From Streptomyces rishiriensis (GTDB lineage: Bacteria; Actinomycetota; Actinomycetes; Streptomycetales; Streptomycetaceae), in NCBI RefSeq assembly GCF_030815485.1, contig NZ_JAUSWV010000002.1:5270001-5334000 (forward strand): 64,000 bases of DNA. Direction: 5' to 3'. Below, in pieces: positions 43,808 to 53,689 of this stretch. Under the pieces are notes generated by a model. That model saw nothing but the letters and a program-made list of their open reading frames with translations, had not been told where the DNA came from and did no database searches. Position 1 is the first letter of the stretch. Each line of letters opens with the position of its first letter. Position numbers and translations under genes: made by a program.

Positions 43808-44884
43808 ATGCGTCTGATGTCTCGGAGGACGAGATTCTCCAGGGCCGCGGTGACCGTCGCGGTCGTCGCGCTCGCCGCCGCGGGCTGCGGGAAGTCCAGC
43901 AGCGACTCGAAGTCGAGCGACTCGGAATCCAGCAGCGGCGGCTACTCGGGCAAGGGCATCGGCCTCGCCTACGACATCGGCGGCAAGGGCGACCAGTCGT
44001 TCAACGACGCCGCCTACGCCGGCTTCCAGAAGGCCGAGAAGGAATTCAAGATCGGCGGCCAGGACATCGAGCCGCAGGACGGCGAGTCCGACGCGGACAA
44101 GGTGCAGCGGCTGACCCAGCTCGCCCAGGCCGGCTACAACCCGGTGATCGGCGTCGGCTTCGTCTACGCGCCGGCCGTCAAGGAGGTCGCGGCCAAGTTC
44201 CCGAAGATCACCTTCGGCATCATCGACGACGAGCAGGTCCAGGCCAAGAACGTCGCCGACCTGGTCTTCCACGAGGAGCAGGCCTCGTACCTGGCCGGCG
44301 TCGCCGCCGCCAAGGCCACCAAGAAGGCGCACATCGGCTTCATCGGCGGCGTGGACATCCCGCTGATCCACAAGTTCGAGGCCGGTTACGTCCAGGGCGC
44401 CAAGTCGGTCGATCCGAACATCAAGATCGAGTCGCAGTACCTGACCGAGACCGCCCAGGAGGGCGGCTTCTCCAGCCCCGACAAGGGCAAGGACGCGGCG
44501 AGCGGTCAGATCGAGGCGGGCGCCGACGTCCTCTACCACGCGGCCGGTCTCTCCGGGCAGGGCGTGATCACCGAGGCCGCCGCCAAGAAGGTGTGGGCCA
44601 TCGGCGTCGACTCCGACCAGTACAGCCAGAGCGCGCTGGCGGCGTACAAGGACTACATCCTCGGCTCGGCGCTGAAGAACGTCGGCGGCGCCGTCTACGA
44701 TCTCGTGAAGTCCGTCCACGAGGGCAAGCCGCTGTCCGGTGTGGTCCGCGGCAGCCTCTCCAACGACGGCGTCGGATTCGCCGACAGCAACCCGAAGTAC
44801 AAGGCGATGACGGACGTTGTCGCGGCCGTCGACAAGGCCAAGCAGGACATCATCGACGGCAAGATCACGGTAAACACCAAGTAA
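43808..44884 (+). CDS. BMP-family nucleoside-binding lipoprotein, copy 1
   Basis: The 358-residue protein has a lipoprotein signal (VTVAVVALAAAGCGKSS, modified Cys near residue 27), a Ser/Asp linker, and the BMP/PnrA-type domain beginning IGLAYDIGGKGDQSFNDAAYAG. Conserved segments include NPVIGVGFVYAPAVKEVA, FHEEQASYLAGVAAA, GFIGGVDIPLIHKF and VWAIGVDSDQY. Such proteins capture purine and pyrimidine nucleosides for an ABC transporter of the NupNOPQ/BmpA type. ATG at 43808 is taken as start. It is followed by its own terminator, then a second copy, so the receptor is over-provided relative to the permease genes. Confidence 0.93.
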   Translation: MRLMSRRTRFSRAAVTVAVVALAAAGCGKSSSDSKSSDSESSSGGYSGKGIGLAYDIGGKGDQSFNDAAYAGFQKAEKEFKIGGQDIEPQDGESDADKVQRLTQLAQAGYNPVIGVGFVYAPAVKEVAAKFPKITFGIIDDEQVQAKNVADLVFHEEQASYLAGVAAAKATKKAHIGFIGGVDIPLIHKFEAGYVQGAKSVDPNIKIESQYLTETAQEGGFSSPDKGKDAASGQIEAGADVLYHAAGLSGQGVITEAAAKKVWAIGVDSDQYSQSALAAYKDYILGSALKNVGGAVYDLVKSVHEGKPLSGVVRGSLSNDGVGFADSNPKYKAMTDVVAAVDKAKQDIIDGKITVNTK

Positions 44885-44944
44885 CGGTCCGAAAGCCGTT
44901 CCACAGGCCCTCGGCTACGCCCTTCCGAGCGTCCTTGCAGCCCA

Positions 44945-44973
44945 TACGCCCCTTGCTTCCCGCAAGGGGCGTA
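44945..44973 (+). terminator. Terminator after BMP copy 1
   Basis: TACGCCCCTTGC pairs perfectly with GCAAGGGGCGTA across a TTCCC loop. It isolates the first lipoprotein gene as its own transcript or limits read-through. Confidence 0.78.
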
Positions 44974-45049
44974 CTGCTGTCCGTAACCTTGACCGCAACT
45001 GTGGCCACAGCTCGGTAACGGACCGGACAGAAGGGTTTTTCCGTCTGGT

Positions 45050-45061
45050 CTACGCGCGTTA
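45050..45061. promoter_or_regulatory. Nucleoside-regulon palindrome, copy 2 (CTACGCGCGTTA)
   Basis: Identical 12-mer to copy 1, 56 bases before the ATG of the second lipoprotein. It lies in the same duplicated promoter context (TCGGTAACGGACCGG upstream). Confidence 0.6.
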
Positions 45062-45116
45062 CGCTGCGGCGGAACCAGCGCCTGGTTTGGGCGCGTGCAC
45101 AAAGGAGTCAAGTTCC

Positions 45117-46166
45117 ATGCGCCGGGTGTCCCGAATCGCGGTTGCGGGTGTTGCCACCGCAGCTCTCGCCGTGACCGTTTCCGCTTGCGGAAGCTCCTCC
45201 ACGTCGTCCTCTTCCAGCAGCAGTGACAAGAACCTGGGCCTCGCGCTCGCGTACGACGTCGGTGGCAAGGGCGACCAGTCCTTCAACGACGCCGCCACGG
45301 CCGGCCTGGACAAGGCCGACAAGGAGTTCGGCTACAAGTCCACCGCCGTCGAGCCGCAGGACGGCGAGTCCGACGCGGACAAGGTGCAGCGTCTGGAGAG
45401 CCTCGCCAAGCAGGGTTACAACCCGGTGATCGGTGTCGGCTTCGCCTACGCGCCGGCCGTCAAGGAGGTCGCGGCCAAGTACCCGAAGACCACCTTCGGC
45501 ATCGTCGACGACGAGCAGATCAAGGCCGACAACGTCGCCGACCTCGTCTTCCACGAGGAGCAGGCCTCCTACCTCGCCGGCGTCGCCGCCGCCAAGGCCA
45601 CCAAGACCAACACCGTCGGCTTCATCGGTGGCGTGGACGTCCCGCTGATCCACAAGTTCGAGGCCGGCTTCAAGCAGGGCGTCCAGGACACCAAGAAGGG
45701 TGTCACGGTCAAGTCGCAGTACCTGACCGAGACCGCCGCCGAGGGTGGCTTCTCCAGCCCCGACAAGGGCGAGAACGCCGCCGAGGGCCAGATCGACGCC
45801 GGTGCGGACGTCGTCTACGCCGCCGCCGGTCTGTCCGGCCAGGGTGTCATCAAGGCCGCCAACGCCAACAAGGTGTGGGCGATCGGCGTCGACTCCGACC
45901 AGTACAAGCAGGACGCGCTGAAGGCGTACAAGGACTCGATCCTCACGTCGGCCATGAAGAACGTCGAGGGTGCGGTCTACACGCTGGCCAAGTCCGTCGA
46001 GGACGGCAAGCCGGCGACCGGCGTGGTCCGCGGCAGCCTCGAGAACGGCGGCGTGAGCGTGTCGGACTCGAACCCGGCCTTCGCGGACAACACCGCGATC
46101 CAGGACGCGATCAAGAAGGCCGAAGAGGGCATCAAGAACGGCACCATCACGGTGAAGACCTCCTGA
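45117..46166 (+). CDS. BMP-family nucleoside-binding lipoprotein, copy 2
   Basis: The 349-residue protein starts MRRVSRIAVAGVATAALAVTVSACGSS, with the lipobox Cys near residue 24 and a Ser-rich linker. The binding domain is nearly the same as that of copy 1 (LAYDVGGKGDQSFNDAATAG, GFIGGVDVPLIHKFEAGF, VWAIGVDSDQYKQDAL). GGAG lies nine bases before the ATG at 45117; the short extension from 45087 is unlikely. It directly precedes the transporter genes and is probably the main receptor, as it is nearest to the ATPase. Confidence 0.94.
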   Translation: MRRVSRIAVAGVATAALAVTVSACGSSSTSSSSSSSDKNLGLALAYDVGGKGDQSFNDAATAGLDKADKEFGYKSTAVEPQDGESDADKVQRLESLAKQGYNPVIGVGFAYAPAVKEVAAKYPKTTFGIVDDEQIKADNVADLVFHEEQASYLAGVAAAKATKTNTVGFIGGVDVPLIHKFEAGFKQGVQDTKKGVTVKSQYLTETAAEGGFSSPDKGENAAEGQIDAGADVVYAAAGLSGQGVIKAANANKVWAIGVDSDQYKQDALKAYKDSILTSAMKNVEGAVYTLAKSVEDGKPATGVVRGSLENGGVSVSDSNPAFADNTAIQDAIKKAEEGIKNGTITVKTS

Positions 46167-46227
46167 CCTTCTGTCAGAGGCCTTGGCCGAAGAGGCGCTG
46201 TAATGGCAGCGTTACGGCCACGGAACC

Positions 46228-46257
46228 GGGCGCGGGAAGGATGTCCTCCCCGCGCCC
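46228..46257 (+). terminator. Candidate terminator/attenuator after BMP copy 2
   Basis: GGGCGCGGG (46228-46236) pairs with CCCGCGCCC (46249-46257); the loop can pair further (AGGA with TCCT). It would reduce ABC subunit expression relative to the lipoprotein. Confidence 0.6.
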
Positions 46258-46360
46258 CGTTCGCGCGGCAGAATGCTCGGAACGGATCGAGAGTTGATCG
46301 GGATCTTTATCGAGATCGATCAAGTTCGACCTGATCCGGGCACTATTTAAAGCAGGGGCG

Positions 46361-46372
46361 CTACGCGCGTAG
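46361..46372. promoter_or_regulatory. Nucleoside-regulon palindrome, copy 3 (CTACGCGCGTAG)
   Basis: A perfect 12-base palindrome 30 bases before the AUC start of the ABC ATPase gene and shortly after a CACTATTTAAAG stretch that may be a -10 region. Confidence 0.7.
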
Positions 46373-46401
46373 AGCGACCCCTTTTCCAAGGAGAGTGCGC
46401 C

Positions 46402-48090
46402 ATCGACGCGTCCAGCAGCCCTCCGCTCACCGCACCGTCGACGATCGCGGTAGAGCTGGCGGGGATCACCAAGCGCTTCCCCGGTGTCGTCGCCAACCAC
46501 GACATCCACCTCGCCGTCAGCAAAGGCACCGTGCACGCCCTCGTCGGCGAGAACGGCGCCGGCAAGTCGACGCTGATGAAGATCCTCTACGGCATGCAGA
46601 AGCCGGACGAGGGCACCATCGCCGTCGACGGCCGGCAGGTGAGCTTCTCCAGCCCCGCCGACGCCATCGCACGCGGCATCGGCATGGTCCACCAGCACTT
46701 CATGCTGGCCGACAACCTGACCGTCCTGGAGAACGTGGTGCTGGGCAGCGAGAAGCTGTACGGCATCGGTGGCAACGCCCGTAAGAAGATCAAGGAGATC
46801 TCCGAGCGCTACGGGCTCGGCGTGCGCCCCGACGCCCTGGTCGAGGACCTCGGCGTCGCCGACCGGCAGCGCGTGGAGATCCTCAAGGTCCTCTTCCGCG
46901 GCGCCAAGACCCTCATCCTCGACGAGCCGACCGCCGTGCTCGTCCCGCAGGAGGTCGACGCGCTCTTCGACAACCTGCGCGAGCTGAAGTCCGAGGGCCT
47001 GTCCGTCATCTTCATCTCCCACAAGCTGGGCGAGGTGCTGTCCGTCGCCGACGAGATCACGGTCATCCGGCGCGGCACCACCGTCGGCACGGCCGTCCCC
47101 GCCGAGACGAGCCCGCGCCAGCTCGCCGAGATGATGGTCGGCAGCGAGCTGCCCACCCCGGAGACCGCCGAGTCCACGGTCACCGACAAGCCCGTCATCC
47201 AGGTCGCCAACCTCATCGTGTACGCGAGCGGCGGCGCCTCCCTGGGCATCGAGGCGGAGCCCACGGCCGGCGGGGTCAGCGGCATGATCTCGCCCGAGGT
47301 CGCTCTCGGCGGCGAGGTCAAGAAGGCTCTCGACGACGTCAGCTTCACCATCCACGCCGGCGAGGTCATGGGCATCGCCGGTGTCGAAGGCAACGGCCAG
47401 ACCGAGCTGATCGACGCGCTGATCGGCACCAAGAACGCCGACTCCGGCAGCATCGTCTTCCTCGGCGAGGACATCACCCCCTGGAGCACCCGCAAGCGGC
47501 GCGAGTCCGGCGTCGGCTACATCCCGGAGGACCGCCACCGTCAGGGCCTGCTCCTGGAGGCCCCCCTCTGGGAGAACCGCATCCTCGGCCATGTCACCGA
47601 GGCGCCCAACGCCAAGGGCTTCTGGCTGAACATCAAGGGCGCCCAGGCCGACACCCGCCGGATCGTCGAGGAGTTCGACGTCCGCACCCCCGGCATCGAC
47701 GTCACCGCCGCCTCGCTCTCCGGCGGCAACCAGCAGAAGCTGATCGTCGGCCGCGAGATGAGCCACAGCCCGAAGTTCCTGATCGCCGCCCACCCCACCC
47801 GGGGTGTGGACGTCGGCGCCCAGGCCCAGATCTGGGACCGCATCCGCGAGGCCCGCCGGGAGGGCCTGGCGGTGCTGCTGATCTCCGCCGACCTCGACGA
47901 GCTCATCGGTCTGTCGGACACCCTGCGCGTGATCTACAACGGCACGCTGGTCGCGGACGCCGACCCCGCCACCATCACCCCGGAGGAGCTCGGCTCCGCC
48001 ATGACCGGCGCCGCGACCGGTCACCTGGAACACGTCGACGACGCGGGAACCACCGAGGAAACCGCCGGTCCGGAGGACGAGGCCCGATGA
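46402..48090 (+). CDS. Nucleoside ABC transporter, duplicated ATP-binding subunit (probable AUC start)
   Basis: This 562-residue protein has two nucleotide-binding domains, like RbsA/MglA/NupO. NBD1: VELAGITKRFPGVVANHDIHL, Walker A GENGAGKST, Walker B TLILDEPTAV. NBD2: degenerate P loop GIAGVEGNGQTEL, signature LSGGNQQKLIVGREM and altered Walker B FLIAAHPTRGVD, as usual for the family. No ATG, GTG, TTG or CTG exists in frame between the stop at 46348 and the conserved N terminus, except a CTG inside it. AAGGAG at 46388-46393 points to AUC at 46402. The first GTG (46531) would delete strand 1 and the A loop. Couples to permease 1 (ATGA). Confidence 0.9.
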   Translation: MDASSSPPLTAPSTIAVELAGITKRFPGVVANHDIHLAVSKGTVHALVGENGAGKSTLMKILYGMQKPDEGTIAVDGRQVSFSSPADAIARGIGMVHQHFMLADNLTVLENVVLGSEKLYGIGGNARKKIKEISERYGLGVRPDALVEDLGVADRQRVEILKVLFRGAKTLILDEPTAVLVPQEVDALFDNLRELKSEGLSVIFISHKLGEVLSVADEITVIRRGTTVGTAVPAETSPRQLAEMMVGSELPTPETAESTVTDKPVIQVANLIVYASGGASLGIEAEPTAGGVSGMISPEVALGGEVKKALDDVSFTIHAGEVMGIAGVEGNGQTELIDALIGTKNADSGSIVFLGEDITPWSTRKRRESGVGYIPEDRHRQGLLLEAPLWENRILGHVTEAPNAKGFWLNIKGAQADTRRIVEEFDVRTPGIDVTAASLSGGNQQKLIVGREMSHSPKFLIAAHPTRGVDVGAQAQIWDRIREARREGLAVLLISADLDELIGLSDTLRVIYNGTLVADADPATITPEELGSAMTGAATGHLEHVDDAGTTEETAGPEDEAR

Positions 48091-49205
48091 AGAAGTTCGA
48101 CAAGGAGCGCGTGCTCCTCGCGGTGGCCGGCCCGGTCATCGCGCTCGTCGCGGCGATCCTGCTGACCTCGGTCGTGCTGATCGCCTCGGGCAAGAGCCCG
48201 ATCGAGCCCTACACGCTCATGCTGGAGCAGGCCGGCTACTCCGACGTCCAGGTCCTGATCGTCAACCAGGCCTCGATGTACTACGTCGCCGCCCTCGCGG
48301 TCGCCATCGGCTTCCGTATGAACCTGTTCAACATCGGCGTCGACGGCCAGTACCGCCTCGGCGCGATGATGACCGCCGTGGTCGGCGCGAACATCGCCCT
48401 GCCGTCGTTCCTCCAGATCCCGCTGCTGCTCCTGGTCGGGGTCCTCACCGGCGCCTTCTGGGCCGGCATCGCGGGCGTCCTGAAGGTCACCCGCGGCGTC
48501 AGCGAGGTCGTCGCGACGATCATGCTGAACGCGATCGCCACCAGCTTGATCGGCTACCTCACCCTCGACAACATCTGGGGCGTGCAGGTCGGCAACAACA
48601 ACACCACCGGCATCATGAAAAACTCCGGCTGGGTCCCCGGCATCGACCTCGGCGCCGACGTCGGCGAGATCTACGGCCTGGTCTTCCTCGCCATCGCCCT
48701 CGGCATCGCCTACTGGGTCGTCCTCAACCGCACCCGCTTCGGCTTCGACCTGCGCGCCACCGGCGAGTCCGAGACCGCCGCCGCGGCCTCCGGCGTCGAC
48801 GCCAAGAAGATGGTCCTCACCGCGATGCTCATCTCCGGCGGCATCGCGGGCCTCTCCGGCCTGCCCCTGCTGCTCGGCGACGCCCACACCTACAGCCTGA
48901 GCTTCCCCACTGGCCTCGGCTTCACCGGCATCACCATCGCCCTGCTCGGCCGCAACAACCCGGTCGGCATCGCCTTCGCCGCGCTCCTGATCGCCTTCCT
49001 CGACAAGGCCTCTCCCGCCCTCGACTACGCGACCCCGGTGGCGTACGAGAAGGAGATTGCCACGATCATGCAGGGCCTCATCGTCTTCGCGGTCGTCATC
49101 TCGTACGAGGCCGTACGCCAGTGGGGTCTGCGCCGTCAGCAGAAGCGCGTCGGCGCCGAGCTCGCCGCCGCCGCCCAGAACACCAAGAAGGAGGTGACGG
49201 TCTGA
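48087..49205 (+). CDS. Nucleoside ABC transporter permease 1
   Basis: A 372-residue membrane protein with eight to ten helices and the BPD_transp_2 layout: FRMNLFNIGVDGQYRLGAMM (the conserved N-F-N-I-G segment), TRGVSEVVATIMLNAIA, and the EAA-like cytoplasmic loop RATGESETAAAASGVDAKKM. It pairs with permease 2 to form the channel for nucleosides, as in the NupPQ type. Start overlaps the ATPase gene, stop overlaps permease 2. The C terminus is positively charged (RRQQKRVG). Confidence 0.94.
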   Translation: MKKFDKERVLLAVAGPVIALVAAILLTSVVLIASGKSPIEPYTLMLEQAGYSDVQVLIVNQASMYYVAALAVAIGFRMNLFNIGVDGQYRLGAMMTAVVGANIALPSFLQIPLLLLVGVLTGAFWAGIAGVLKVTRGVSEVVATIMLNAIATSLIGYLTLDNIWGVQVGNNNTTGIMKNSGWVPGIDLGADVGEIYGLVFLAIALGIAYWVVLNRTRFGFDLRATGESETAAAASGVDAKKMVLTAMLISGGIAGLSGLPLLLGDAHTYSLSFPTGLGFTGITIALLGRNNPVGIAFAALLIAFLDKASPALDYATPVAYEKEIATIMQGLIVFAVVISYEAVRQWGLRRQQKRVGAELAAAAQNTKKEVTV

Positions 49206-50467
49206 TGAGCACCACGACCATCGCCAAGCCGAAGGCGAAGCAGCCCGGAAAGGGCGGCCGCCGTTTCTCGCTCCCGGTCCTCCTGCTGATCATCGCGGGC
49301 GTGCTGGTGCTGACCTCCGTCGTCCGCCTCATCACCGGCGCGGACGGCATCACCTCCACCGGCCAGATGTCCACGGCGCTGCGCCTCGCCGTCCCGATCG
49401 GCCTCGCCGGTCTCGGCGGCCTGTGGGCGGAGCGCGCGGGCGTCGTCAACATCGGCCTCGAGGGCATGATGATCCTCGGCACCTGGTTCGGCGCCTGGGC
49501 CGGCTACCAGTGGGGCCCGTGGACGGGCGTCGCCTTCGGCATCATCGGCGGCGCGCTCGGCGCCGTCCTGCACGCCATCGCGACCGTCACCTTCAACGTG
49601 AACCACATCGTCTCCGGTGTGGCCATCAACATCCTGGCCCTGGGCACCACCCGCTACCTGTCGAAGTTCACCTTCGAGGGCGCCCCGCAGGGCTCCTCGA
49701 AGCAGTCCCCGCCGATCGACTCGCTGGGCACCTTCGACGTACCGGGCCTGTCGGGCTGGCTGGACACGCTCAACGAGAAGCACTGGTTCCTGATCTCGGA
49801 CGTCGCCGGCCTGGTCGGCGGTCTGATCACCGACCTGTCGCCGCTCACCGTCGTCGCCGTCGCCCTCGTCCCGGCCACCTGGTGGGTGCTCTGGCGGACC
49901 GCCTTCGGCCTGCGGCTGCGCTCCTGCGGCGAGAACCCGGTGGCCGCCGAGTCCCTCGGCGTGAACGTCTACAAGTACAAGTACATCGCCGTGATCATCA
50001 GCGGTGGCTTCGCCGGCCTCGGCGGCGCCTTCCTGTCCATCGTGGCCTCGAACGTCTACCTCGACGGCCAGACCGCGGGCCGCGGCTACATCGGTCTCGC
50101 CGCGATGATCTTCGGCAACTGGATGCCGGGCGGCCTCGCCCTCGGCGCGGGCCTGTTCGGCTACACCGACAGCCTCAACCTGCGCGGCGGCACGACCAAC
50201 GTGCACGCGCTGATCCTGCTGCTCGCGATCGTCCTGGTGTTCGGCGCGGCCTACCTGGCCTGGCGCAAGAAGTACGTGCCCGCCGTGATCACCGCGCTGG
50301 TCTCGGCCCTGATGTTCGTCTGGTACGTCGGCACGGACGAGGTTCCGCGCCAGGTCGTGACGGCCGCGCCGTACATCGTCACCCTGCTGGTGCTGTCGCT
50401 CTCCGCCCAGTCCCTCAGGATGCCCAAGGCGGACGGCATGCCGTACCGGAAGGGGCAGGGCAAGTGA
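49205..50467 (+). CDS. Nucleoside ABC transporter permease 2
   Basis: The 420-residue permease starts MSTTTIAKPKAKQPGKGG with a basic lead and has about ten helices, with LAVPIGLAGLGGLWAERAGVVNIGLEGMM and the coupling-loop LRSCGENPVAAESLGVNVYKYKY. An extra-long segment with a small extramembrane insert (GAPQGSSKQSPPIDSLGTFDVPG) separates the middle helices. ATG overlaps the stop of permease 1 (TGATG) and its stop overlaps cdd (GTGA), so transport and deamination genes are coupled. Confidence 0.94.
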   Translation: MSTTTIAKPKAKQPGKGGRRFSLPVLLLIIAGVLVLTSVVRLITGADGITSTGQMSTALRLAVPIGLAGLGGLWAERAGVVNIGLEGMMILGTWFGAWAGYQWGPWTGVAFGIIGGALGAVLHAIATVTFNVNHIVSGVAINILALGTTRYLSKFTFEGAPQGSSKQSPPIDSLGTFDVPGLSGWLDTLNEKHWFLISDVAGLVGGLITDLSPLTVVAVALVPATWWVLWRTAFGLRLRSCGENPVAAESLGVNVYKYKYIAVIISGGFAGLGGAFLSIVASNVYLDGQTAGRGYIGLAAMIFGNWMPGGLALGAGLFGYTDSLNLRGGTTNVHALILLLAIVLVFGAAYLAWRKKYVPAVITALVSALMFVWYVGTDEVPRQVVTAAPYIVTLLVLSLSAQSLRMPKADGMPYRKGQGK

Positions 50468-50868
50468 CCCCGCCCACCGCCGCGGTCGACTGGGAGAAGC
50501 TGCGTACGGTGGCCCGGGACGCCATGTCCCGGGCGTACGCCCCGTACTCCGGCTACCCGGTCGGCGTGGCGGCCCTGGTCGACGACGGCCGGATCGTGTC
50601 GGGCTGCAACGTCGAGAACGCCTCCTACGGGATCGGCCTGTGCGCCGAGTGCGGGCTGGTCTCGGAGCTCCAGAACACCGGAGGCGGCCGGCTCACGCAC
50701 TTCACCTGCGTGGACGGCAGGGGCGAGATCCTCGTCCCGTGCGGCCGCTGCCGCCAGCTGCTCTACGAGTTCGGCGGCCCGCAGCTGCTGCTGGAGACGC
50801 CGGCGGGGATCCTGCCGCTGGCGGAGATGCTCCCGCAGGCCTTCGGCCCGGGCCACCTCACCAAGTAA
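50464..50868 (+). CDS. cdd: Cytidine deaminase
   Basis: The 134-residue enzyme converts (deoxy)cytidine to (deoxy)uridine. It has the small homotetrameric form: SGCNVENASYGIGLCAECG with the catalytic Glu after the first zinc Cys, and VPCGRCRQLLYEF with the other two zinc cysteines. GTG at 50464 overlaps the permease stop. A strong terminator follows, so deoA is at least partly separate. Confidence 0.95.
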   Translation: MTPPTAAVDWEKLRTVARDAMSRAYAPYSGYPVGVAALVDDGRIVSGCNVENASYGIGLCAECGLVSELQNTGGGRLTHFTCVDGRGEILVPCGRCRQLLYEFGGPQLLLETPAGILPLAEMLPQAFGPGHLTK

Positions 50869-50875
50869 GTCCCGC

Positions 50876-50906
50876 GCGGCCCCTCTGACCGGCGCAGAGG
50901 GGCCGC
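50876..50906 (+). terminator. Terminator between cdd and deoA
   Basis: GCGGCCCCTCTG (50876-50887) pairs perfectly with CAGAGGGGCCGC (50895-50906) across ACCGGCG, followed by TCGGTTTCT. It may attenuate deoA expression. Confidence 0.75.
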
Positions 50907-50974
50907 TCGGTTTCTGCAACGTCTTGCCGCACCACCGTGCACCCGCACTCCGGTGCACCACCGGAAGGAAAGCC

Positions 50975-52267
<1,293 letters not shown>

Positions 52268-52299
52268 ACGGATCGCCCGACCCCGGCCCGCCCGCTCCG

Positions 52300-52686
52300 A
52301 TGAGTTGGGCGCCCCGCGCCGGTCTACCGATCGTGGAATCGACGACACCGCCCGTGCTCACCCTGACCGGCCCCGTCACCCGCCCCCGGGTGACAGGGCT
52401 CGTCCACGACGTGCGGGCGCTGATGGAGGCCACCGGCGCCGCGGTCGTCGTCTGTGACGTGGCCGGGATCGGGCCGCCGGGGCTCATCGCCGTCGACCTG
52501 CTGGCGCGGCTTCAGCTGGCCGCCCGGCGGGCCGGGGGACGCCTACGGCTGCGCGCCCCCGATCCGGCCCTACGCGCCCTGCTCGATCTCGTCGGTCTCC
52601 GCTTCGAGGTGGAGGGGGAGGCCGAAGAGGGGGAACCAGCGCTGGGTGTCGAGGTAGAAGTGGAACCCGGTGAGACGGCCGTCTGA
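52300..52686 (+). CDS. STAS-domain protein (anti-sigma-factor antagonist-like)
   Basis: The 128-residue protein has the STAS beta-alpha pattern: PPVLTLTGPVTRPRVTGLVHDVRALM, VVVCDVAGIGPPGLIAVDLLARLQLAARRAG and LRLRAPDPALRALLDLVGLRFEVEGEAEE, but the usual phospho-accepting Ser of SpoIIAA is replaced (GIGPPGL). MlaB-like or orphan STAS proteins of this form are common in Streptomyces. The start is ambiguous (ATG 52300 or GTG 52333). Its last 117 bases overlap the convergent sigma factor gene, with conserved coding on both strands. Confidence 0.78.
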   Translation: MSWAPRAGLPIVESTTPPVLTLTGPVTRPRVTGLVHDVRALMEATGAAVVVCDVAGIGPPGLIAVDLLARLQLAARRAGGRLRLRAPDPALRALLDLVGLRFEVEGEAEEGEPALGVEVEVEPGETAV

Positions 52687-53586
52687 GATCTCCAGGACCT
52701 GGATCGCCCATGGGGTGAACCCGCCCTCGTCCGGGTCCGGCTTGTACTGCGCGAAGCCCGGCAGGCCGTTGACCTGGACCGGCAGCAGGCGCGAGCCCTC
52801 GCACGCGGAGCCGAGCGTGGTCATGAAGCCGGTGATGTCGTCGTGTCCCGTGAGCCACAGGTCGAACGGCGGCATCGTCATGACGGCGTCCTCGTGGAGG
52901 AGGGCCGTCAGCGCCGTCATGTCATAGCCCTCGAAGGCCGCCACATAGCGTTCGAGCAGTTTCCGCTGCTCCTCGTCCAGCGGGTCGGACACCGCCGCGT
53001 CCGCGCCGGAGGTCTCCCGCTCGGACAGGGTCGCCCGGGCTCGCTGGAGCGCGCTGTTGACCGAGGCGACCGTGGTGTCGAGCAGCTCGGCGACCTCGCT
53101 CGCCTTCCACGCCAGCACCTCCCGCAGGATCAGCACCGCCCGCTGCTTCGGCGGGAGCTGCTGGAGCGCGGCCATGAACGCGAGGCGCACCGACTCCTTG
53201 GCGACCGCCGCCTCCGCCGGGTCCTCCACCGTCGGCAGCACACGGGCGTCCGGCATCGGCTCCAGCCAGGTGTTCTCGGGGCGGGGGGACAGGGCTGCCT
53301 GAGCGAGCGGGGTCGACTCGGACAGGTCCATGGGGCGGGCCCGCTTGTTGCCGGCCGCCAGCATGTCCAGACAGACGTTCGTCGCGATCCGGTACAGCCA
53401 CGAGCGCAGACTGGAGCGGCCCTCGAACTTCTCGTAGCTCCGCCAGGCGCGGATCAGGGTGTCCTGCACCGCGTCCTCGGCCTCGAAGGAGGAGCCGAGC
53501 ATGCGGTAGCAGTAGCCGGTCAGCTCCGTCCGGTGCTTCTCCAGTGCGACGTCGATGCCGGTCGTCGTCGCCGTGCTGTTGCCCAT
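52570..53586 (-). CDS. ECF sigma factor with C-terminal SnoaL-like domain (TIGR02960 type)
   Basis: The 338-residue protein has region 2 (LTGYCYRMLGSSFEAEDAVQDTLIRAWR), region 4 (LQQLPPKQRAVLILREVLAWKASEVAELLDTTVASVNSALQRAR) and a C-terminal NTF2/SnoaL-like domain (LLERYVAAFEGYDMTALTALLHEDAVMTMPPFDLWLTGHD to FHFYLDTQRWFPLFGLPLHL). In this group the fused domain replaces an anti-sigma factor. ATG at 53586 has a GGTGGG site. No anti-sigma gene is adjacent, as expected for the group. Confidence 0.92.
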   Translation of the reverse strand: MGNSTATTTGIDVALEKHRTELTGYCYRMLGSSFEAEDAVQDTLIRAWRSYEKFEGRSSLRSWLYRIATNVCLDMLAAGNKRARPMDLSESTPLAQAALSPRPENTWLEPMPDARVLPTVEDPAEAAVAKESVRLAFMAALQQLPPKQRAVLILREVLAWKASEVAELLDTTVASVNSALQRARATLSERETSGADAAVSDPLDEEQRKLLERYVAAFEGYDMTALTALLHEDAVMTMPPFDLWLTGHDDITGFMTTLGSACEGSRLLPVQVNGLPGFAQYKPDPDEGGFTPWAIQVLEISDGRLTGFHFYLDTQRWFPLFGLPLHLEAETDEIEQGA

Positions 53587-53689
53587 CGTCCACCCACCCC
53601 TGTGGCCGTTCTGTCACGCGTCTTCGCGCCCAGCACTTCGGAAGCTACCGCAGCCCACTGACAATGGCCCGCCGAGTCGGCGAAGGCCC

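Noticed and set aside
46395..46784. GTG-started frame overlapping the 5' end of the ABC ATPase
   Set aside because: The ribosome site would be only one base from its start, and the product is Arg/His-rich without homology. The ATPase frame beside it has continuous ABC motifs.
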